From contig NZ_CP045302.1 in NCBI RefSeq assembly GCF_009363155.1, forward strand, positions 1,549,001 to 1,613,000: a DNA stretch of 64,000 nt, given 5' to 3'. Positions 41,552 to 49,664 of the stretch are shown here, one piece after another. How positions within the stretch are numbered: position 1 is the stretch's first letter; each line of letters starts with the position of its first letter. The notes under the pieces were generated by a model, which had not been told where the DNA came from, did not search any database, and worked only from the letters and a program-made list of their open reading frames with translations. This stretch comes from Azotobacter salinestris. GTDB taxonomy: Bacteria; Pseudomonadota; Gammaproteobacteria; Pseudomonadales; Pseudomonadaceae. Made by a program: the position numbers and the translations under genes.

Positions 41552-42658
41552 CTAACGCCAGAGCAGCCCGGGGCCGATGTCGGCCAGGGTCCGGCAGCCG
41601 GTCAGGGCCATGGCCACCTCCAGCTCGGCGCGCAGCAGCTGCACCACGTGGCAGACGCCCGGCGCGCCCGCCGCGGCCAGGCCGAAGACATAGGGGCGTC
41701 CCACCAGCACCGCACTGGCGCCCAGGGCCAGGGCCTTGAACACGTCGGTGCCGCGGCGGATGCCGCCATCCAGCAGCAGCGGAACCCGGCCCTCGACGGC
41801 CCGGGCGATTTCCTCCACGACCTCGATGGTCGCCGGCTGGGTGTCCAGGGTGCGCCCGCCGTGGTTGGAGACGATGATCCCGTCGATGCCCTCGGCCAGC
41901 GCGCGACGGGCGTCCTCGGGGTGCATCACGCCCTTGACCAGCACCGGCAGGCGGGTCAGCGAGCGCAGCCAGGCGAGATCCCGCCAGGTCGGCGCAGCGG
42001 CCAGCAGCGGGCCGCCGAACAGCGGGCTGTCGCCGATCCGGCTGGTGGCCGGCGGCAGCGTGCGCATGCCGCGCAGGTTGACCGCCTCGATGCCCGCGGG
42101 CAGCACGAAGCCGGCGCGCTGCTCGCGGTTGCGCAGGCCGTTGACCGGCGCATCCACGGTCACCACCAGCGCCTGGTAGCCGGCCGCCTCGGCGCGCCGA
42201 ACCAGTTCGCGGGTGAATTCGCGGTCGGGCTGCACGTAGAGCTGGAACCACAGCGGCGTCTGCGCCTGGCGGGCGATGTCCTCCAGCGCCACGCTGGCCT
42301 GGGTGCTGACTACCATGCCGGCGCGCACCGCCGAAGCCGCCAGCACCGTGGCCAGCTCGCCGTCCGGGTGGAGCAGCTTCTGGTAAGCCACCGGTGCCAG
42401 CAGGATCGGCTGCTCCAGGCGCTGGCCGAACAGCTCCAGGCGGGTATGGCCGTCCGTCAGCTCCGGCAGCGCCCGGCTGCGCAGGCGCAGGCGCTGGAAG
42501 GCCGCGCAGTTGGCGCGCAGGGTCAGCTCGTCCGCCGCACCGCCGGCCATGTAGGCCCAGGCCTGCTCGCTCATCCGCTCGCGGGCGAAGGGCTCGTAGT
42601 CGGCGACCGCGGCGATGCTCGCGGGAATCTGCTGCAGCTTGGGCAGGGGCTGGTGCAT
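41552..42658 (-). CDS. FMN-dependent alpha-hydroxy-acid oxidase/dehydrogenase
   Basis: A 368-residue TIM-barrel flavoenzyme of the LldD/glycolate-oxidase/lactate-oxidase family. The FMN and substrate sites are visible: PILLAPVAYQKLLHPDGE, LWFQLYVQPD, LVVTVDAPVNGLRNRE, the catalytic histidine in GIIVSNHGGRTLD, and LLLDGGIRRGTDVFKALALGASAVLVGRP. It has no membrane-binding insertion as in LldD, so a soluble lactate-oxidase-like or mandelate-type enzyme is possible. The start at 42658 has GAGGAGC upstream. It lies after speC on the same strand but beyond a terminator. Confidence 0.88.
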   Translation of the reverse strand: MHQPLPKLQQIPASIAAVADYEPFARERMSEQAWAYMAGGAADELTLRANCAAFQRLRLRSRALPELTDGHTRLELFGQRLEQPILLAPVAYQKLLHPDGELATVLAASAVRAGMVVSTQASVALEDIARQAQTPLWFQLYVQPDREFTRELVRRAEAAGYQALVVTVDAPVNGLRNREQRAGFVLPAGIEAVNLRGMRTLPPATSRIGDSPLFGGPLLAAAPTWRDLAWLRSLTRLPVLVKGVMHPEDARRALAEGIDGIIVSNHGGRTLDTQPATIEVVEEIARAVEGRVPLLLDGGIRRGTDVFKALALGASAVLVGRPYVFGLAAAGAPGVCHVVQLLRAELEVAMALTGCRTLADIGPGLLWR

Positions 42659-42686
42659 GGCGTCCGCTCCTCGGGGATTCGCAATG

Positions 42687-42714
42687 AAAAACGCCGCGAC
42701 AGGCGCGGCGTTTT
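42687..42714 (-). terminator. Rho-independent terminator of speC
   Basis: A 7-bp GC stem (CGCGGCG/CGCCGCG around a 5-nt loop) is flanked by A and T runs, giving AAAACGCCGCG...CGCGGCGTTTTT on the minus strand. It begins 18 nt after the speC stop. Confidence 0.8.
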
Positions 42715-42732
42715 CTCGCTGGCAGGCAGAGC

Positions 42733-43896
42733 CTACAGGTAGAAGGCCTTCAGCGGCGGGAAGCCGTTGAACTCCACGGCGCTGTAGCTGGTGGTGTAGG
42801 CGCCGGTGGACAGCCAGTAGATCCGGTCGCCGCTGGCCAGGTTGAGCGGCAGGCCGTACTTGTAGTTCTCGTACATGATGTCGGCGCTGTCGCAGGTCGG
42901 ACCGGCGATCACCACTTCCTCCATCTCGCCCTTCTTCTCGGTCCAGATCGGGTACTTGATGGCCTCGTCCATGGTCTCGATCAGCCCGGAGAACTTGCCC
43001 ACGTCGGTGTACACCCAGCGCTCCACGGCAGTGCGCGACTTGCGCGACACCAGCACCACTTCGCTGACCAGGATGCCGGCGTTGGCGATCAGCGAGCGGC
43101 CCGGCTCGAGGATGATCTCCGGCAGCTCGTCTCCGAAGTCTTCCTTGAGGAAGCGGATGATCTCCTCGGCGTAGGTCTCCAGGCTGTTGGTCTTGGTGAT
43201 GTAGTTGGCCGGGAAGCCGCCGCCCATGTTGATCATCTTCAGCTGGATGCCGTCCTCTTCCTTGAGGCGCTCGAAGATCACCTTGACCTTGGCGATCACC
43301 GCGTCCCAGACGTCGATGTCGCGCTGCTGGCTGCCGACGTGGAAGGACACGCCGTAGGGCACCAGGCCCAGTTCGCGGGCGAGGATCAACAGGTCCAGGG
43401 CCATGTCCGGCTGGCAGCCGAACTTGCGCGACAGCGGCCAGTCGGCGGTGGTGGAACCCTCGGAGAGGATGCGCACGTAGATCCGCGAGCCCGGCGCGGC
43501 CTTGGCGATGTTGCGCAGGTCGGCCTCGGAGTCGGTGGCGAACAGGCGCACGCCCTTCTCGTAGAAGTAGCGGATGTCGCGGGACTTCTTGATGGTGTTG
43601 CCGTAGCTGATGCGCTCGGCACCGACGCTCTCGGCCAGCACCTTGTCCAGCTCGTAGATCGAGGCGATGTCGAAGTTCGAGCCCTTGTCGCGCAGCAGAC
43701 GGATGATCTCCGCCGCCGGGTTGGCCTTCACCGCGTAGTAGATGCGGGCGAAGGGGAAGCAGTTGCCCAGTTCGTCGTAGGCGTTGGCGATGGTCTCGGT
43801 GTCGATGACGACGAAGGGCGTTTCCTGCTTGTCGGCAAAGGCCTTCATGCGCTGGAAAGTGGCAGGCGGATAGTAGTCTTCGATCTTGATCGACAT
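42733..43896 (-). CDS. speC: Ornithine decarboxylase, PLP fold type III
   Basis: A 387-residue eukaryotic-type ornithine decarboxylase that makes putrescine. The PLP lysine is in ARIYYAVKANPAAEI, the phosphate-binding glycines in INMGGGFPANY, and the catalytic cysteine in GPTCDSADIMYENYKYGLPL. The start MSIKIEDYYPPATFQRMKAF is preceded by a purine-rich GGAG (GGAGTTCTTGC). It matches P. aeruginosa SpeC (PA4519), which likewise lies near the piu locus. The 5' region holds a predicted promoter, a short open frame and a terminator-like hairpin, so its expression may be attenuated. Confidence 0.95.
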   Translation of the reverse strand: MSIKIEDYYPPATFQRMKAFADKQETPFVVIDTETIANAYDELGNCFPFARIYYAVKANPAAEIIRLLRDKGSNFDIASIYELDKVLAESVGAERISYGNTIKKSRDIRYFYEKGVRLFATDSEADLRNIAKAAPGSRIYVRILSEGSTTADWPLSRKFGCQPDMALDLLILARELGLVPYGVSFHVGSQQRDIDVWDAVIAKVKVIFERLKEEDGIQLKMINMGGGFPANYITKTNSLETYAEEIIRFLKEDFGDELPEIILEPGRSLIANAGILVSEVVLVSRKSRTAVERWVYTDVGKFSGLIETMDEAIKYPIWTEKKGEMEEVVIAGPTCDSADIMYENYKYGLPLNLASGDRIYWLSTGAYTTSYSAVEFNGFPPLKAFYL

Positions 43897-43959
43897 GCAA
43901 GAACTCCAAATGGCAAAACGCGGACAGGGTTGAAAAGGGGTTGATTCGCGAACGCCTGA

Positions 43960-44088
43960 TCAGTTTCCCCACTTTGGTTCGCCTACTTCCCAAGGCATGT
44001 CGCCGAAAGCAAAAAGGCCAACCGGGTACAGGGGTTGACCTTGCTGTCTCGTCGTCAGTACTTGAGCCGGATGGATCGTTTCCAGCAT
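43960..44088 (-). CDS. Possible 42-residue leader peptide upstream of speC
   Basis: A short open frame begins at the ATG at 44088, about 10 nt after the predicted speC transcription start, and ends 64 nt before speC. It encodes a peptide rich in Pro, Gly and aromatic residues near its end (DMPWEVGEPKWGN). There is no good Shine-Dalgarno, so translation would be near-leaderless. The terminator hairpin at 44011-44042 lies inside the frame. In E. coli the SpeFL leader peptide senses ornithine to control speF; an analogous role is a hypothesis only. Confidence 0.3.
   Translation of the reverse strand: MLETIHPAQVLTTRQQGQPLYPVGLFAFGDMPWEVGEPKWGN
44011..44042 (-). promoter_or_regulatory. Terminator-like hairpin in the speC leader (possible attenuator)
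   Basis: On the minus strand AAGGTCAACC and GGTTGGCCTT form a 10-bp stem with one G-U pair and a 9-nt loop, running into five consecutive T residues (two within the stem). It lies 115 nt upstream of the speC start codon and downstream of the predicted promoter, the arrangement of a transcriptional attenuator. Confidence 0.55.
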
Positions 44089-44104
44089 GGACGTTCGGCC
44101 GCGA

Positions 44105-44133
44105 ACTTTAGGACCATGGGGGGGCAAGATCAA
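44105..44133 (-). promoter_or_regulatory. Predicted sigma-70 promoter of speC
   Basis: On the minus strand TTGATC (44128-44133) and TAAAGT (44105-44110) are separated by exactly 17 nt, each with 4 of 6 consensus positions. Transcription would start near 44098. Confidence 0.5.
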
Positions 44134-44363
44134 CCCTAAATTTTCCCGCTTTCCGCCGCCTCGCCAGTCCATTCCGCAAACGTCCAGTATCGACAACGCA
44201 AACATTCAAGATGTCGAACAGCCTGGCGACCGGAAAGGCGTGCGGCAGCAGGCGACGGGCGCGCTCGCCACCTGTCCCGACAGACCGGCGCGGGCGCGGG
44301 ACGTTCCCCGTCGCCCGGCCCCTTGCCGATGTCCGAGCGGGCTGGCCGGCCTTCCGTTTCAGG

Positions 44364-44369
44364 TATAAT
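44364..44369 (+). promoter_or_regulatory. Consensus -10 element upstream of prfC
   Basis: A perfect TATAAT lies 58 nt before the prfC ATG. The -35 region (around GCTGGC) is poor. The rest of 44134-44363 contains no gene or structure that I can support. Confidence 0.5.
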
Positions 44370-44426
44370 TCCGCGCTTTTCCGGGCCCCTTCCGCCCGCA
44401 ACCGCATTTCTCCCAGGCACGAATCC

Positions 44427-46010
<1,584 letters not shown>

Positions 46011-46021
46011 AACCCCTGTGC

Positions 46022-46043
46022 AGGAGCCGGCCCGCCGGCTCCT
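46022..46043. terminator. Hairpin after prfC
   Basis: A perfect 9-bp stem (AGGAGCCGG with CCGGCTCCT, 4-nt loop) begins 12 nt after the prfC stop. A C-rich rather than T-rich tail follows, so confidence in termination is moderate. Confidence 0.5.
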
Positions 46044-46168
46044 CCTCCGCACCTCCCTCCCCTTCCCCGCACAACGGCTGCCAGGCCTTGTCAAACCGCT
46101 CTGGCATGCTACTTCTACGCCCTCGCGTTCGCCCCGGCGAGCCAATCCCTCACTCAAGGAGCAAGTCC

Positions 46169-46921
46169 ATGGACCTTCAATTGCAGAATCGAAACGTGCT
46201 GGTCACCGGCGGCACCCGCGGCATCGGCCGCGCCATCGTCGAAGGCTTTCTGCGCGAAGGCGCGCGCGTGGCCTTCTGTGCCCGCGACCCGCAGGGCGTG
46301 GCGCAGGCCGAACGGGAGCTCGGCGAACGCGCGTTCGGCCAGGCCGTCGACGTCACCGACAGCGCGGCGCTGGAGCAATGGGTGAAAGACGCGGCGGCGC
46401 GCCTGGGCGGAATCGATATCGTCGTGCCCAATGTCAGCGCCCTGGCCGGTGGGCAGAGCCTGTCGGCCTGGCGGCAGGCCTTCGAGACCGACCTGCTCGG
46501 CACCGTCGGCCTGGTCAACGCCGCCCTGCCCTGGCTCCAGCAGGCCGAGGCGGGGGCGATCGTCATCATCTCCAGCGTCTCCGGCCGGCAGATCGACCTC
46601 TTCGCGGAACCCTACGGCGCGCTCAAGGCGGCGCTGATCCACTACGGCAAGGGCCTGGCCCTGCGCCTGGCCGAGCAGCGCATCCGGGTCAACGTGGTTT
46701 CGCCGGGCAACGTCTATTTCGAGGACGGCGTCTGGGGCCAGATCGAGCGCGAGCAGCCGGAACTCTTCGCCAAGTGTCTGGCGATGAACCCCATGGGCCG
46801 CATGGCGCGGCCCGAGGAAGTGGCCAACGCCACGCTGTTTCTGGCCAGTGCGGCCGCCAGCTTCACCACCGGCACCAGCCTGCTGGTCGACGGCGGCCTG
46901 ACCCAGGCAGTCCAGTACTGA
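46169..46921 (+). CDS. SDR-family NAD(P)-dependent oxidoreductase
   Basis: A 250-residue classical short-chain dehydrogenase. The cofactor motif is VTGGTRGIGRA, with an arginine following strand 2 (VAFCARDPQG) suggesting NADPH. The active site comprises Ser in IIISSVSGRQ and Tyr-x-x-x-Lys in YGALKAAL. The C-terminal FTTGTSLLVDGGLTQ is typical. The substrate is unknown. AAGGAGC lies upstream of the ATG at 46169. It is probably transcribed alone; a TTGTCA box lies at 46088-46093 but its -10 is weak. It converges on fruA with 2 nt between stop codons. Confidence 0.9.
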   Translation: MDLQLQNRNVLVTGGTRGIGRAIVEGFLREGARVAFCARDPQGVAQAERELGERAFGQAVDVTDSAALEQWVKDAAARLGGIDIVVPNVSALAGGQSLSAWRQAFETDLLGTVGLVNAALPWLQQAEAGAIVIISSVSGRQIDLFAEPYGALKAALIHYGKGLALRLAEQRIRVNVVSPGNVYFEDGVWGQIEREQPELFAKCLAMNPMGRMARPEEVANATLFLASAAASFTTGTSLLVDGGLTQAVQY

Positions 46922-46923
46922 GC

Positions 46924-48705
46924 TCAGGCGTGCCGGCCCGACGGCCGCTCGGCGAGCTGTCCGCCGGCGGCCGGCGCCTGCTCCGTCACGGCCGCCAGCT
47001 CGGCGGTCTCGCCGCGCTTGAGCACGGCATACAGCACCCCGGTCAGCAGGCTGCCGGCGATGATCGCCAGCAGGTACAGGAGCGCGTGGTTGATCGCGTT
47101 GGGAATCAGCAGCACGAACAGCCCGCCGTGGGGCGCCATCAGCTTGCAGCCGAAGAACATCGACAGCGCGCCGGTCAGGGCGCCGCCGGCGATGCTCGCC
47201 GGGATCACCCGCAGCGGGTCCTTGGCGGCGAAGGGGATCGCCCCCTCGGAGATGAAGCACAGCCCCAGCACGCCGGCAGCCTTGCCGGCCTCGCGCTCGC
47301 TCTGGGCGAACTTGTAGCGGGCCAGCAGGGTGGCGATGGCCATGCCCAGCGGCGGCACCATGCCGGCAGCCATGGTCGCCGCCATCGGCGCGTAGGTCTG
47401 CGAGGCCAGGAGCCCGACCGAGAAGGCATAGGCCGCCTTGTTGACCGGCCCGCCCAGATCGACGCACATCATGCCGCCGAGCAGCAGCCCGAGCAGCACG
47501 GCGTTGGTGCTGCCCATGCCGTTGAGGAAAGCGGTCAGCCCGGCGAGCATGCCGGCCACCGGCGTGCCGACCACGTAGATCATCGCCAGGCCGGTGAACA
47601 GGCTCGACAGCAGCGGGATCAGCAGGATCGGCTTGAGCGACTCCAGGCTCTGCGGCAGGCGCAGCCAGCGGCTGAGGGCGAGGGAGCAATAGCCGGCGAG
47701 AAAGCCGGCGACGATGCCGCCGATGAAGCCCGCGCCCAGCTCGCCGGCCAGGAGGCCGCCGATCATCCCTGGCGCCAGGCCGGGCCGGTCGGCGATGGAA
47801 TAGGCGATGTAGCCGGCCAGCACCGGCACCATCAGCTTGAACGCGGCATCGCCGCCGATCTGCATCAGCGCCGCGGCCAGGCTGCCCTCCTCCTTGAACG
47901 CCTCGATGCCGAAGACGAACGACAGGGCGATCAACAGGCCGCCGGCCACCACCATCGGCAGCATGTAGGACACCCCGGTCAGCAGGTGCTTGTAGGGGCC
48001 GCTCCTGGTCGCCGCCTTGCCGGGCGCGGCGGCGGGGCTGGCGGCGGCCTGCGGCACCGCCTCCTCCAAGGCGCGGCGCAGGGTCTGGTGCGGCTGCTTG
48101 AGGGCCACGCCGGTGCCGCAGCGGTAGATCTTCTTGCCGGCGAAGCGGCTGGTGTCCACCTCGATGTCGGCGGCCAGCAGCACCACGTCGGCGGCGGCGA
48201 TGGCCGCCTCGTCGAGCAGGTTGCGCGCGCCCACCGAACCGCGGGTTTCCACCTGCAGCGCGTAGCCGAGCTGCCTGGCAGCCTGCTGCAGGGCCTCGGC
48301 GGCCATGAAGGTGTGGGCCACCCCGGTCGGGCAGGCGGTCACCGCCACCAGCCGCGGCTGCGCCGAGGAGGCTGCCGGCACGGCCGCCTGCGGCTGGAGC
48401 ACCTCGGCGCGCTCGGCGGCCTCTTCGAGAAAGCGTTGCGGGTCCTGCAGCGCATCGGCCGGAGTGGACTGCACTAGGCGCTTGCCGACGAAGCGGTCGA
48501 GCGCCAGCTCGCCGGTCTTGACCACCACCACCAGGTCGGCGGCGGCGATGTCCTCCTCGGAAAGCGGCGAGCCGATCGCCCTGGGGTCATGCACCTCGAC
48601 GCGGGTGGTCCAGCCCAGGCGCAGGGCGGCCGCCTCCAGCAGGCGTGCACAGAGCACGCTGGTGACCATGCCGCTCGGGCAGGCAGTGACGATCAGCAGA
48701 TTCAT
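46924..48705 (-). CDS. fruA: Fructose PTS EIIBC component
   Basis: A 593-residue membrane permease that imports fructose as fructose-1-phosphate. It has two EIIB domains: an N-terminal copy with Cys9 in VTACPSGMVTS, usually the non-catalytic B' domain, and a second with the phosphorylated Cys125 in VTACPTGVAHTFMAAEAL. The EIIC membrane domain (about residues 240-570) begins YKHLLTGVSYMLPMVVAGGLLIALSF and contains FISEGAIPFAAKDPLRVIP. The ATG at 48705 with AGAGG upstream starts MNLLIVTACP. Last gene of fruBKA, 32 nt after fruK. Confidence 0.95.
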   Translation of the reverse strand: MNLLIVTACPSGMVTSVLCARLLEAAALRLGWTTRVEVHDPRAIGSPLSEEDIAAADLVVVVKTGELALDRFVGKRLVQSTPADALQDPQRFLEEAAERAEVLQPQAAVPAASSAQPRLVAVTACPTGVAHTFMAAEALQQAARQLGYALQVETRGSVGARNLLDEAAIAAADVVLLAADIEVDTSRFAGKKIYRCGTGVALKQPHQTLRRALEEAVPQAAASPAAAPGKAATRSGPYKHLLTGVSYMLPMVVAGGLLIALSFVFGIEAFKEEGSLAAALMQIGGDAAFKLMVPVLAGYIAYSIADRPGLAPGMIGGLLAGELGAGFIGGIVAGFLAGYCSLALSRWLRLPQSLESLKPILLIPLLSSLFTGLAMIYVVGTPVAGMLAGLTAFLNGMGSTNAVLLGLLLGGMMCVDLGGPVNKAAYAFSVGLLASQTYAPMAATMAAGMVPPLGMAIATLLARYKFAQSEREAGKAAGVLGLCFISEGAIPFAAKDPLRVIPASIAGGALTGALSMFFGCKLMAPHGGLFVLLIPNAINHALLYLLAIIAGSLLTGVLYAVLKRGETAELAAVTEQAPAAGGQLAERPSGRHA

Positions 48706-48737
48706 GAAAAAGAAACCTCTTTTCTTGTTGTGTCGTA

Positions 48738-49664
48738 TCAAGCCAGCGACGTGACCGTGACGCCCGCTTCCAGGCGCGCCAGCTGTTCCCGGTCGTGGAT
48801 GCCGAAGCCCAACTGGGTGACCGCCTGGGCGGCGATGGCGGTGGCCAGGCGCAGGGTGCGCTCGGCCGGCCAGCCTTCGAGCAGACCGTGCAGGGTGGCG
48901 GCGAGCAGCGAATCGCCGGCGCCCACCGTGCTGACCACCTCGACCCTGGGCGGTCGCGCCTCCAGGGCGATGTCCGGACCGAACCAGTGGACCCCGGCGG
49001 CGCCGCGCGACAGCAGCACGTGCTCGACGCCCTGGGCGTGCAGGCGCGGTGCAGCGCTCGACGCCTCGCTCGCGGCAACGCCCAAGGCCTCGGCCAGCTC
49101 CTCCTCGTTCGGCTTGATCAGCCAGGGGGCCACTGCCAGGCCGGCGCGCAGGGCCGCGCCGCTGCTGTCCAGCACCAGCGGCACGCCGAAGGCCTTGAGC
49201 TGGCGCAGCAGCACGGCGAACCACGCCGGCTCGACGCCCTGCGGCAGGCTGCCGGCGACCACCACGGCGTCATGCCCGCCGACGATCGGCTCCAGCCGCT
49301 CGAGCAGCGCGTCGCGGTGCTCGGCCTCGATCCGCGGCCCCGGTCCGTTGATGTCGGTGACCCGGCCGCTGCGCTCGGTCAGCTTGATGTTGCTGCGGGT
49401 TTCCCCGGGCACCCGGACGAAGGCGTCGAGGAAGCCGCGGCGATGGAACAGCGCCTCGAAGGGCGCCGCATTGGCGCTGCCGAGAAAGCCGCAGACGGTC
49501 ACCCGATGGCCCAGGTCGGCGAGTACCTGGCCGACGTTCAGGCCCTTGCCGGCGGCATGGCTGATCAGTGCCTGGCTGCGGTTGACCGCCCCCGGCTGCA
49601 GGCTGCCGAGGCGCAGGGTCAGGTCCAGCGCCGGGTTCAGGGTCAGGGTGAGGATGCGCGCCAT
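48738..49664 (-). CDS. fruK: 1-phosphofructokinase
   Basis: A 308-residue PfkB-family kinase converting fructose-1-phosphate to fructose-1,6-bisphosphate. Markers are the N-terminal TLTLNPALDLTL, the glycine motif SHAAGKGLNVGQVLADLG and the catalytic-base motif VSTVGAGDSLLAATLHGLLEG. The start at 49664 overlaps the fruB stop by one base. Because pseudomonads lack 6-phosphofructokinase, this provides their direct entry of fructose into the triose-phosphate part of metabolism. Confidence 0.96.
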   Translation of the reverse strand: MARILTLTLNPALDLTLRLGSLQPGAVNRSQALISHAAGKGLNVGQVLADLGHRVTVCGFLGSANAAPFEALFHRRGFLDAFVRVPGETRSNIKLTERSGRVTDINGPGPRIEAEHRDALLERLEPIVGGHDAVVVAGSLPQGVEPAWFAVLLRQLKAFGVPLVLDSSGAALRAGLAVAPWLIKPNEEELAEALGVAASEASSAAPRLHAQGVEHVLLSRGAAGVHWFGPDIALEARPPRVEVVSTVGAGDSLLAATLHGLLEGWPAERTLRLATAIAAQAVTQLGFGIHDREQLARLEAGVTVTSLA

